This document shows, piece after piece, positions 1 through 6,010 of a stretch of DNA of 17,909 nt. How positions within the stretch are numbered: position 1 is the first letter of the stretch; every line of letters starts with the position of its first letter. The notes under the pieces are model-generated. The model ran no database searches. It had not been told where the DNA came from and was given only the letters and a program-made list of their open reading frames with translations. The position numbers and the translations under genes are program-made. The stretch comes from Candidatus Fermentithermobacillaceae bacterium UBA3907 (GTDB lineage Bacteria > Bacillota > Sulfobacillia > Fermentithermobacillales > Fermentithermobacillaceae): NCBI GenBank assembly GCA_002391545.1, contig DGFF01000028.1:1-17909 (forward strand), given 5' to 3'.

Positions 1-1
1 A

Positions 2-31
2 TCAGGTGTAGTTACAAAAATTAAGGAATAG
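2..31 (+). CDS. tuf: C-terminal end of an upstream EF-Tu gene (partial)
   Basis: The first bases read in frame as SGVVTKIKE followed by a TAG stop at 29-31. Bacterial EF-Tu proteins typically end in a sequence of the form G-[AS]-G-V-V-[TS]-x-I-x-E, so this looks like the last nine residues of EF-Tu, the GTPase that delivers aminoacyl-tRNA to the ribosome. A tuf copy upstream of secE-nusG is a known arrangement (E. coli tufB). The call rests on nine residues only. Any other gene ending by chance in a similar string cannot be excluded. If right, it is a second tuf besides the one starting at 17556. Confidence 0.6.
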   Translation, partial: SGVVTKIKE

Positions 32-62
32 GCGAGCATTGAGTTTTTGATGACTCATGTGA

Positions 63-93
63 TTGACATGGGAAATGGGCCTATGTTAGACTC
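63..93 (+). promoter_or_regulatory. possible promoter upstream of rpmG
   Basis: A perfect -35 hexamer TTGACA lies at 63-68. The best -10 candidate is TAGACT (88-93, 4 of 6 consensus bases), but the 19-nt spacer is longer than ideal. The same -10 hexamer follows TTGACA with an ideal 17-nt spacer near 14180-14208, which makes this pair somewhat more believable. It would drive rpmG and possibly the genes beyond. Confidence 0.35.
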
Positions 94-131
94 GGCTTTG
101 AAAATTGCGCCGGGATGGGAGGGAGATTTAG

Positions 132-293
132 TTGGCAAAAGGGCCGACAGAAATAATTACTCTTGCGTGTCAAGAATGCAAACAGCGTAATTATGTTACT
201 AAGAAGAATAAGAGAAACCATTCCGGGAGACTTGAACTGAAGAAGTATTGCAAATTCTGCCGTACTCACACTATTCACAGAGAGACTCGGTAG
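132..293 (+). CDS. rpmG: 50S ribosomal protein L33
   Basis: This 53-residue protein starts at TTG 132, preceded by a purine-rich Shine-Dalgarno (GGGAGGGAG, 117-125). L33 is a small protein of the large subunit near the E site. The sequence shows the zinc-ribbon version: two CxxC knuckles at C13/C16 and C40/C43, with the family-typical segments ITLACQEC, RNYVTKKNK and RLELKKYCKFC. The length is normal for the family. It lies just upstream of tRNA-Trp and secE, the order seen in many Bacillota. The last codons overlap a candidate promoter for the tRNA gene. Confidence 0.95.
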   Translation: MAKGPTEIITLACQECKQRNYVTKKNKRNHSGRLELKKYCKFCRTHTIHRETR

Positions 294-303
294 TTGGTAT
301 GAT
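274..303 (+). promoter_or_regulatory. candidate promoter for tRNA-Trp/secE, inside the end of rpmG
   Basis: TTCACA (274-279, 5 of 6 matches to the -35 consensus) is followed after 18 nt by TATGAT (298-303, 5 of 6 matches to the -10 consensus). Transcription would start near 310, about 28 nt before the mature tRNA 5' end at 338. The -35 lies within the rpmG coding region and the -10 just beyond its stop codon. Confidence 0.45.
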
Positions 304-337
304 ACGAGTAAGCAATGCCGGTGGTTTTCGTAAGCGT

Positions 338-413
338 AGGCCCGTAGCTCCAACGGTAGAGCAGCGGTCTCCAAAACCGACGGATGGGGGTTCGAATCCC
401 TCCGGGCCTGCCA
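338..413 (+). tRNA. trnW: tRNA-Trp (anticodon CCA)
   Basis: A full cloverleaf can be drawn. The acceptor AGGCCCG (338-344) pairs with CGGGCCT (403-409). The D stem is GCTC/GAGC (347-350/359-362). The anticodon loop CTCCAAA (369-375) carries CCA. The T stem is GGGGG/CCCTC (386-390/398-402) around a TTCGAAT loop. The discriminator base is G410 and the CCA tail is encoded (411-413). The closing anticodon-stem pair 27-43 would be G364-A380, a mismatch, leaving four Watson-Crick pairs there. CCA reads UGG, so this is tryptophan tRNA, and its position before secE matches many Bacillota genomes. Confidence 0.96.
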
Positions 414-438
414 TTAACTTTCACGTTAGGTGAGATAA

Positions 439-654
439 ATGAAGATATTTAAAGCGATAGGGGACTTTTTCGGCAAGATCGGGACTTTCTTCAGGGAGGT
501 ACGGGCAGAGTTAAGCAAGGTGGTCTGGCCTTCTTGGGATGATGTGAAAAGGTATACGAAAGCAGTGCTGTTTTCTATGGTCGGTGTCGGTCTTGTATTA
601 TGGGGAACCGACGCTCTTTTAACTCTTTTGATGAGTTTGATCATTAAAAAATAG
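439..654 (+). CDS. secE: preprotein translocase subunit SecE
   Basis: SecE is the small essential clamp subunit of the SecYEG protein-conducting channel in the cytoplasmic membrane. The 71-residue protein has the short, single-span form found in Gram-positive and many other bacteria. An amphipathic N-terminal helix (about residues 1-20) is followed by the conserved cytoplasmic signature EVRAELSKVVWPSWDDV (about 20-36) and one hydrophobic transmembrane helix (about 42-68). The start ATG 439 has a TAGGTGAG ribosome binding site at 427-434. It follows tRNA-Trp by 25 bp and precedes nusG, the standard order, and is probably cotranscribed with nusG. Confidence 0.95.
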   Translation: MKIFKAIGDFFGKIGTFFREVRAELSKVVWPSWDDVKRYTKAVLFSMVGVGLVLWGTDALLTLLMSLIIKK

Positions 655-723
655 TGGAAAAACCAGTGCAAACGAGGGAGAGATTGGGACCCATGAGTAA
701 GTTTAAAAGGGGGGTCCTTGTTT

Positions 724-1299
724 ATGGATACCAATTCAAATGAACATAAAGATAATGATACCAGAGATGAAACCCAAGGTGAGTGGTATGTAATCCATAC
801 CTACTCAGGCTATGAGAATAAGGTTAAGACTAACTTGGAACAGCGAATCGCAAATATGAAGATGGATGACAAGATATTTGAGATCTTGGTACCAGAAGAA
901 GAGGAAATAGATTACAAAGAAGGCAAGAAGCGGGTTGTCAAACGGAAAGTGTTCCCTGGTTACGTAATGGTAAATATGATCATGGACGACGAAGCATGGT
1001 ATGTGGTCCGCAATACACCTGGAGTTACTGGGTTCGTTGGTCCAGGCTCAAAACCTATCCCTCTCGATGAGGACGAAGTTGATATGATATTTAGGCGGAC
1101 AAGAGGAGAGGGAACACCAAAGGTACGGGTTCGTTTCAAGCTAGGGCAGACGCTAAGAGTAAAATCTGGTCCTTTCCAGGGTATGATGGGGACGGTCCAG
1201 GACATTATGGCTGATCGAGGTAAACTTCGGATGTTAATCTCCATCTTCGGCCGCGAGACGCCGGTGGAATTAGACTTCAATCAGGTAGAGGAAGTGTGA
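724..1299 (+). CDS. nusG: transcription termination/antitermination factor NusG
   Basis: NusG binds elongating RNA polymerase, affects pausing and Rho termination, and can couple transcription to translation. The 191-residue protein has the NGN domain (signature GEWYVIHTYSGYENKVK near the N-terminus, FPGYVMVNM and VRNTPGVTGFVG further on) and a C-terminal KOW domain (about residues 130-185, with VKSGPFQGMMGTV). I chose ATG 724 because the Shine-Dalgarno AAAAGGGGGG (705-714) sits 9 nt before it. An in-frame TTG at 718 would be only 3 nt from that site. The acidic N-terminal lead-in of about 17 residues before GEWYV is longer than minimal NusG but not unusual. Confidence 0.96.
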   Translation: MDTNSNEHKDNDTRDETQGEWYVIHTYSGYENKVKTNLEQRIANMKMDDKIFEILVPEEEEIDYKEGKKRVVKRKVFPGYVMVNMIMDDEAWYVVRNTPGVTGFVGPGSKPIPLDEDEVDMIFRRTRGEGTPKVRVRFKLGQTLRVKSGPFQGMMGTVQDIMADRGKLRMLISIFGRETPVELDFNQVEEV

Positions 1300-1309
1300 G
1301 GGAAGGTAT

Positions 1310-1732
1310 ATGGCTAAAAAGGTTAAAGCAGTAGTGAAGTTGCAAATTCCAGGCGGCAAAGCCACGCCTGCGCCACCAGTAGGGCCTGCGTTGGCTCCTC
1401 ACCAGGTTAATCTGCAACTTTTCTGTCAGCAATTTAATGATCGTACTGCCGGTGATGCAGGCACTATAGTGCCTGTAGTAGTTACAATATATGAAGACAG
1501 ATCGTTTAGTTTTGTTGTAAAGACCCCACCTGCGTCAGTGTTGCTTAAAAAAGCGGCTGGAATTGAAAGGGCCTCAGGTGAGCCTAACGTAGTGAAAGTT
1601 GGAAAAGTTACTAAAGATCAGGTCAGAGAAATAGCGGAGATTAAGATGAAGGACCTTAACGCGTCATCAATTGAAGCCGCCATGAGAATGATTGAGGGAA
1701 CTGCCAGAAGCATGGGAATAGAAGTAGTTTAG
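1310..1732 (+). CDS. rplK: 50S ribosomal protein L11
   Basis: L11 sits at the base of the stalk in the GTPase-associated centre with 23S rRNA helices 43-44 and contacts EF-G and IF2. The 140-residue protein has the N-terminal domain with conserved prolines P20, P22, P23 and P26, and the C-terminal rRNA-binding domain (KTPPASVLLKKAAG at about 71-84, ending EGTARSMGIEVV). Start ATG 1310 follows a GGGAAGG site. Oddity: after the conserved GPAL, the usual GQHGVN reads APHQVN (residues 29-34), so three normally conserved positions differ at the cleft-facing helix start. It lies 10 bp after nusG, likely in the same transcript. Confidence 0.97.
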   Translation: MAKKVKAVVKLQIPGGKATPAPPVGPALAPHQVNLQLFCQQFNDRTAGDAGTIVPVVVTIYEDRSFSFVVKTPPASVLLKKAAGIERASGEPNVVKVGKVTKDQVREIAEIKMKDLNASSIEAAMRMIEGTARSMGIEVV

Positions 1733-1792
1733 TTTTATTTGTTGATTATGTGGGAGGATTTATTCCGTCATTACCACTAGGAGGTTTTTGAG

Positions 1793-2500
1793 ATGCCGAA
1801 AAGAGGCAAAAAGTATATTGAAGCAGCGAAACTTATTGAGCCTGAGAAATTATATGAACCCCGAGAGGCTCTAGATCTCATACCCCAACTTTCATTTGCT
1901 AATTTCGATGAGACTGTAGATATTGCAGTGAGGCTCGGGGTTGATCCAAGACACGCAGATCAAATTGTCCGGGGCGCAGTAGTACTGCCGCACGGTACGG
2001 GTAAGGAAGTAAAGGTATTGGTGTTTGCTCGAGGGGAAAAAGCTAAGGAGGCTTTGGAAGCTGGAGCAGATTATGTAGGTGCAGAAGATCTGGCAGAAAA
2101 GATTGAGAAAGGATGGCTCGACTTTGACAGTGCAGTGGCTACACCTGATGTTATGAGTGTAGTAGGTCGCTTAGGTAGGATACTCGGGCCTCGAGGACTC
2201 ATGCCTAACCCAAGGACCGGTACGGTAACCATGGATGTAGAAACTGCTGTTAAAGAGATTAAACAGGGCAAAGTAGAGTTTAGAACTGAAAGAGGCGGAA
2301 TAGTGCATTCTAAGATAGGCAAAGTGTCTTTCGGAACTGACAAACTGCTAGAAAACTTCTATGTGTTTATGGATGCAATACTAAGAGCAAGGCCCCCTGC
2401 GGCCAAAGGTCAATATGTAAGAAGCGTGACTGTGAGTCCATCGATGGGGCCAGGAGTTCCAATAAATCCTTCTAGGATAACAAGGCCGCAGAATGCTTAG
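1793..2500 (+). CDS. rplA: 50S ribosomal protein L1
   Basis: L1 forms the mobile stalk that helps release deacylated tRNA from the E site. In many bacteria it also represses translation of its own mRNA. The 235-residue length is normal. Conserved signatures are seen throughout: MPKRGKKY at the N-terminus, DETVDIAVRLGVDP and VVLPHGTGK in domain I, GRLGRILGPRGLMPNPRTG in the central region, and the C-terminal GQYVRSVTVSPSMGPG. Start ATG 1793 has a strong TAGGAGG site (1778-1784). A second GGGAGG at 1752-1757 is too far to serve this start. It is 60 bp after rplK. Confidence 0.97.
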   Translation: MPKRGKKYIEAAKLIEPEKLYEPREALDLIPQLSFANFDETVDIAVRLGVDPRHADQIVRGAVVLPHGTGKEVKVLVFARGEKAKEALEAGADYVGAEDLAEKIEKGWLDFDSAVATPDVMSVVGRLGRILGPRGLMPNPRTGTVTMDVETAVKEIKQGKVEFRTERGGIVHSKIGKVSFGTDKLLENFYVFMDAILRARPPAAKGQYVRSVTVSPSMGPGVPINPSRITRPQNA

Positions 2501-2546
2501 AATGGATGAGCTTTATAATCTGAGCGTGAAAGAAAACATAATATAG

Positions 2547-2669
2547 GGAACCTAAGACAGCAGGTGTTTAAAAGCGTAACGGTCTTATGTAAAGACCGCC
2601 TGCCGAGGTCAGACTCTTGCGGACTTATCCGGTATGTACAAGGGCCCATGCCTCGCGCAGGGCCCTTTT
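2547..2669 (+). ncRNA. L10 leader RNA with attenuator (autoregulatory element of rplJL)
   Basis: The untranslated gap before rplJ matches the ribosomal protein L10 leader motif. CCT (2551-2553) can pair with AGG (2606-2608), GCAGG (2560-2564) with CCTGC (2599-2603), and GGTCTT (2581-2586) with AAGACC (2592-2597). The core strings CCTAAGACAGCAGGTG and CCGCCTGCCGAGG are the typical ones. In this family the L10(L12)4 complex binds the leader when in excess and shuts down its own expression. A terminator-like stem follows at 2640-2667. The pairings are seen directly; the regulation is known for the family and inferred here. Confidence 0.88.
2640..2669 (+). terminator. attenuator hairpin of the L10 leader
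   Basis: AAGGGCCC (2640-2647) pairs with GGGCCCTT (2660-2667). The stem is extended by TGC/GCA (2649-2651/2657-2659) across a bulged A, with loop CTCGC. The T-run after it is short (only two T beyond the stem), so it may terminate partially, as expected of an attenuator between rplA and rplJ. Confidence 0.7.
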
Positions 2670-2707
2670 AACATGATGCAAGGGGCCGAGAGACGGGAGG
2701 GATATTT

Positions 2708-3244
2708 TTGGAGAGCAGACAGAGACGGGAAAAGGCTAAAGTGCAGCGGGAACTCAAAGAAGCGATGGAAGAGGCTAAGAGCGTAGTTTTTGTGGATTTC
2801 CGAGGACTGACGGTTCAGGATGATACCAGATTGCGCCGAAAATGTAGAGAGAGCGGAGTTACGTACAAGGTTATCAAAAACACATTGGCTTTGAGGGCAG
2901 CCAACGAACTCCAGCTAGAAGGGCTGGAGGAGATACTCACAGGGCCCACAGCCATGGCCATTAGCGTTGAAGATCCTGTTGCACCTGCTAAAGTGACTCG
3001 GGAATTTTCGCTGGAAGTTCCTGTACTCAAAATTAAAGGGGGCATCTTGGAGGGACAGACGATACCTGCAGATCGGGTAGAGTTTCTAGCTACATTACCC
3101 TCTAGAGAAACCTTGTTAACTCAGGTTGCAGTAGCCATGAAGGCGCCGCTTTCGTCGTTCGCTACTGTTTTGAACGCACCGTTGGCCGGATTGGTAACAG
3201 TACTCGATCAGGTAAAAGAGAAAAAAGAAAGAGAACAATTATAG
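2708..3244 (+). CDS. rplJ: 50S ribosomal protein L10
   Basis: L10 anchors the L7/L12 dimers to the ribosome and forms the base of the stalk. The 178-residue protein shows the N-terminal rRNA/L11-binding domain (SVVFVDFRGLTVQ, about residues 26-38; VIKNTLALRAA, about 55-65) and a C-terminal helix (from about residue 150) that carries L12 dimers. Start is TTG 2708 with GGGAGGG (2695-2701) about 6 nt upstream. No in-frame ATG lies nearby that would preserve the conserved N-terminus. It is controlled by the leader RNA just upstream and followed by rplL 20 bp later. Confidence 0.96.
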   Translation: MESRQRREKAKVQRELKEAMEEAKSVVFVDFRGLTVQDDTRLRRKCRESGVTYKVIKNTLALRAANELQLEGLEEILTGPTAMAISVEDPVAPAKVTREFSLEVPVLKIKGGILEGQTIPADRVEFLATLPSRETLLTQVAVAMKAPLSSFATVLNAPLAGLVTVLDQVKEKKEREQL

Positions 3245-3264
3245 ACCATAGGGAGGTCCGTAGA

Positions 3265-3648
3265 ATGTCTAAGGTAGAACAACTTTTGAATTTGGTTAAG
3301 GAAATGACCGTTGTAGAACTTGCAGAAGCGGTAAAGGCATTTGAAGAAGAATTTGGCGTTTCGGCGCAAGCTGTTGTGGCAGCGCCTGTGGCTGGTGCTG
3401 CTGTTCAGGAAGCAGCTGGTCCTGCAGAAGAAGAAAAGTCAGAGTTTGACGTGGTACTTACAAGTGCTGGTGAGGGCAGGGTTGCCGTGATAAAGACGGT
3501 ACGGGAACTTACAGGACTTGGACTCAAAGAAGCTAAAGAACTGGTTGAATCTGCCCCTGCAGCAATAAAAGAGAAGATCTCTAAAGAAGAAGCAGAGAAG
3601 ATCAAAGAAGTTCTGGAAGAAGCAGGAGCTGTTGTTGAACTGAGGTAA
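3265..3648 (+). CDS. rplL: 50S ribosomal protein L7/L12
   Basis: L12 is the multi-copy stalk protein that recruits translational GTPases (EF-G, EF-Tu, IF2). The 127-residue protein has the expected build: an N-terminal dimerisation helix pair (residues 1-33), an Ala/Val/Glu-rich flexible hinge (about 34-57) and the globular C-terminal domain (EKSEFDVVL to the end) with the factor-binding signature GLGLKEAKELVESAP. Start ATG 3265 has a GGGAGG site. It follows rplJ closely. A strong terminator follows, so rplKAJL transcripts appear to end here rather than run into rpoB. Confidence 0.97.
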   Translation: MSKVEQLLNLVKEMTVVELAEAVKAFEEEFGVSAQAVVAAPVAGAAVQEAAGPAEEEKSEFDVVLTSAGEGRVAVIKTVRELTGLGLKEAKELVESAPAAIKEKISKEEAEKIKEVLEEAGAVVELR

Positions 3649-3673
3649 CACTCATGATACGGTTCGTAGGTGA

Positions 3674-3705
3674 GGGGCAAGATCTCTATATGGCTTGCCC
3701 TTTTT
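3674..3705 (+). terminator. intrinsic terminator after rplL
   Basis: GGGCAAG (3675-3681) pairs perfectly with CTTGCCC (3694-3700), a 12-nt loop lies between, and TTTTT plus further T-rich sequence follows directly. This is a canonical Rho-independent terminator. It separates the ribosomal protein genes from asd-dapA. Confidence 0.88.
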
Positions 3706-3782
3706 CCTTTTTCCTGGTAATTTTACGGTACTGTGGGACTTTTAGAGCGTAGATTTCATCCTAAGACTAGGGGGTTAAACTC

Positions 3783-4796
3783 ATGGCCACGGTGGGCATA
3801 GTAGGGGCAGGGGGTCTCGTTGGCAGTCGAGTAGTGGAAGTTTTTCACGAGATGAACATAGATGATTTGGAATTATATCTGAGCGGATACGAGAAGTCGG
3901 TTGGGAAGTCGGTTATGTATAAGGGAGAACAGCTGGTTATCGAAAAATGTGACATAGAAGCCTTACTGAAACTGGATATTGTAGTTTTGTGCACTCCTAC
4001 TGAGGCGTCTAGGGATCTGGTTCATGCTCTTATGGGCGGTCCAGTTATAGTAGACACCTCTTCTGCTTTTAGAATGGAAGAAAATGTGCCTCTTGTAGTG
4101 CCAGAAGTTAACGGCGACAATATTCATCAGCATAAAGGTCTCATAGCTGGCCCAAACTGTTCAACCATACAACTTGTTATGACTCTTTGCCCTATTCATA
4201 GGGAGTTTGGCCTTTCTAGGGTACATGTGAGTACCTATCAGTCAGTTTCAGGTGTAGGTTATAGAGCTATTGAAGAGCTTAAAGAGAGTTCTCTTCAGAA
4301 GCTCACTACTGGTTCCATCGAGTTTTCCAAGGAATCATCTGAGTTTCCACACCCTATAGCTTTTAACCTCATACCTCAGATAGACTCTTTTACAGATAAC
4401 GGTTATTCTAAAGAAGAAATGAAGATGGTCAACGAAACTCGGAAAATACTCAACATTCCCGATTTACCCATATCGTGTACGTGTGTTAGAGTTCCTGTTT
4501 TCATAGGGCATTCCGAAGCTTGCCTGGTCGAAACTGTTAAGGAGCCGTCTGTGGAAAAAGTCACAGAGATCCTAGAGGAATTTCCAGGTGTAACTATAGT
4601 AGACGATCTGTCCCATCAACTTTATCCTATGCCCATTGATTGCGAAAACACTGATGATGTCTATGTAGGTCGCATTCGGAAAGACTTGAGTTGGAAGAAC
4701 GGGATTTTGTTCTGGCAAGTTGCAGATAACTTAAGGCGCGGCGCGGCTACAAATGCGTGTAACATTGTAAAGCTTTTGCTGGAGGATGGCAGGTAA
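3783..4796 (+). CDS. asd: aspartate-semialdehyde dehydrogenase
   Basis: This enzyme reduces aspartyl-4-phosphate with NADPH to aspartate-4-semialdehyde, the branch-point precursor of lysine/diaminopimelate, threonine and methionine. The 337-residue protein begins with a Rossmann nucleotide-binding loop (GAGGLVG, residues 8-14). It has the active-site cysteine in GPNCSTIQ (C126), the YQSVSGVG segment, and the acid-base histidine in VPVFIGHSEA (H243). Length fits the family. Start ATG 3783 has AGGGGG (3769-3774) 8 nt upstream. No convincing promoter was found in the 78 bp after the rplL terminator. dapA follows 27 bp downstream, so the pair looks like a two-gene operon. Its place between rplL and rpoB is unusual. 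Confidence 0.95.
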   Translation: MATVGIVGAGGLVGSRVVEVFHEMNIDDLELYLSGYEKSVGKSVMYKGEQLVIEKCDIEALLKLDIVVLCTPTEASRDLVHALMGGPVIVDTSSAFRMEENVPLVVPEVNGDNIHQHKGLIAGPNCSTIQLVMTLCPIHREFGLSRVHVSTYQSVSGVGYRAIEELKESSLQKLTTGSIEFSKESSEFPHPIAFNLIPQIDSFTDNGYSKEEMKMVNETRKILNIPDLPISCTCVRVPVFIGHSEACLVETVKEPSVEKVTEILEEFPGVTIVDDLSHQLYPMPIDCENTDDVYVGRIRKDLSWKNGILFWQVADNLRRGAATNACNIVKLLLEDGR

Positions 4797-4823
4797 TTCT
4801 TGACCTTTGGAGGTGTGGGTTGC

Positions 4824-5720
4824 ATGAGAAAATCGCCTTATGGAAGCGTAATAGTTGCAATGGTGACTCCTTTTACTGAAGATCTTGAGGTTGACTATGA
4901 TGCTGCTGTGAAACTTGGGAAAAAGCTATCGGAGCAGGGTGTGGACGGTATATTAGTGTCTGGCACAACTGGTGAATCTCCTACACTTACAGTCGAAGAG
5001 AAAGTCAGGCTAATTACAGAAATGCGTTCTGCCATTGATCCTTCTGTAATGATATGGGCTGGCACCAGCTCGTACAATACGGCGGAGAGCGTGAGGCTCA
5101 CAAAACTTGCAGAATCTGCAGGTGCTGACGGGATTCTGGCTGTTACCCCTTATTACAACAAACCGAGTCAGGAAGGTTTGTATCTGCACTTTAAAACTAT
5201 TTCAGAGTCTACTTCCCTTCCCATTATGCTCTACAACGTTCCAGGAAGAACGTCAGTTAACCTATTGCCTGATACTGTAGGAAGGTTGTCTGAACTGGGA
5301 AATGTAAAGGCCATTAAAGAAGCTTCAGGTAGCCTAGATCAGGTAACAGGTGTATTTTTAGCATGTCCCCAGGATTTCTACGTATATTCAGGGGATGATA
5401 GTTTGACGCTGCCAATCTTATCTGTTGGCGGATCTGGCGTCGTATCGGTGGCAGGTCATCTTGTAGCACAAGAACTCAAAAATATGATAAACTACTTCAG
5501 TGAAGGTAAGGTAGAAGAAGCGGTGAATTTGCATTACAAACTATTTGACCTCTTTAAGACATTGTTTATTACGACCAACCCAGTACCGGTTAAAACGGCG
5601 CTTAATATGATAGGCATTCCGGTAGGAGGATTTAGATTGCCTTTATGTCCGCCATCCCATAAAGAAGTAGATGCGATACGCAAAGTTCTAATAGACATGG
5701 ACCTTTTGGTTGGCGCGTAA
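4824..5720 (+). CDS. dapA: 4-hydroxy-tetrahydrodipicolinate synthase
   Basis: DapA condenses pyruvate with aspartate-semialdehyde, the first committed step to diaminopimelate (peptidoglycan) and lysine, so it uses the product of the preceding asd. The 298-residue TIM-barrel protein has GTTGES (residues 47-52), YYNKP with Y111, YNVPGRTS with Y137 and R142, and the Schiff-base lysine in IKEASG (K165). All expected catalytic residues are present. I chose ATG 4824 because GGAGGT (4809-4814) lies 9 nt upstream. An in-frame TTG at 4800 would put the ribosome binding site inside the gene and add eight non-conserved residues. No strong terminator follows. Confidence 0.95.
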   Translation: MRKSPYGSVIVAMVTPFTEDLEVDYDAAVKLGKKLSEQGVDGILVSGTTGESPTLTVEEKVRLITEMRSAIDPSVMIWAGTSSYNTAESVRLTKLAESAGADGILAVTPYYNKPSQEGLYLHFKTISESTSLPIMLYNVPGRTSVNLLPDTVGRLSELGNVKAIKEASGSLDQVTGVFLACPQDFYVYSGDDSLTLPILSVGGSGVVSVAGHLVAQELKNMINYFSEGKVEEAVNLHYKLFDLFKTLFITTNPVPVKTALNMIGIPVGGFRLPLCPPSHKEVDAIRKVLIDMDLLVGA

Positions 5721-5734
5721 GTTTTTAGGGTGGG

Positions 5735-5773
5735 AGGCAAGTTGGAAAGGAAAGTATAAAGACAACAAGCCTT
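5735..5773 (+). other. weak hairpin after dapA, possible degenerate terminator
   Basis: AGGC (5735-5738) pairs with GCCT (5769-5772), and GTTG (5741-5744) with CAAC (5763-5766), separated by a symmetrical AA/AA internal loop. Only TTAATT follows, so a termination role is doubtful. It is the only end-of-transcript candidate seen between dapA and rpoB. Confidence 0.25.
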
Positions 5774-5843
5774 AATTGGGATGCAAAGGGGATGTTTAGA
5801 GAGGGTAGTTCAAATTAAGTTCAAAATACAGTTTTATTGGTCC

Positions 5844-5897
5844 CGTTTATTGACGAAGGTTAATAAACGTGGTAATATTACTAATTGCATTTATAAT
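5844..5897 (+). promoter_or_regulatory. rpoBC promoter region with overlapping inverted repeat
   Basis: The 290-bp gap between dapA and rpoB holds two promoter signals. The better is TTGACG (5850-5855), a 17-nt spacer and TAATAT (5873-5878). A second, perfect TATAAT lies at 5892-5897 but lacks a recognisable -35. An 8-bp inverted repeat, CGTTTATT (5844-5851) and AATAAACG (5862-5869) with a 10-nt centre, straddles the -35 hexamer and could be an operator. Either start would leave a 5' leader of roughly 105-130 nt before rpoB. Confidence 0.6.
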
Positions 5898-5928
5898 ACG
5901 CACGTCAGCCATAAAATTTGATATCACA

Positions 5929-5959
5929 TGCTAAACCCATGTTCATTATGGGATTAGCA
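5929..5959 (+). other. RNA hairpin in the rpoB 5' leader
   Basis: TGCTAA (5929-5934) pairs with TTAGCA (5954-5959), and CCCAT (5936-5940) with ATGGG (5948-5952), with one A-A mismatch between and a 7-nt loop GTTCATT. These eleven pairs form a clear stem within the predicted leader, about 50 nt before the rpoB start codon. There is no U-tract, so it is not an intrinsic terminator. I do not recognise it as a known leader family. Confidence 0.55.
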
Positions 5960-6010
5960 AACTGGTTGTAAGCGTGTAGACACAAATTTATCCCCTAAGG
6001 AGTGAAATGA

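Noticed and set aside
40..57. TGAGT/ACTCA hairpin after the EF-Tu tail as a terminator
   Set aside because: Only 5 bp and no T-run after it; too weak to call.
693..743. Short ORF (ATG 693) between secE and nusG, possible leader peptide
   Set aside because: It overlaps the nusG start, has no well-spaced ribosome binding site and no telling composition; probably chance.
3721..3782. Promoter for asd in the gap after the rplL terminator
   Set aside because: TAGATT at 3750-3755 resembles a -10, but no usable -35 lies 16-18 nt upstream. The true promoter remains unidentified.
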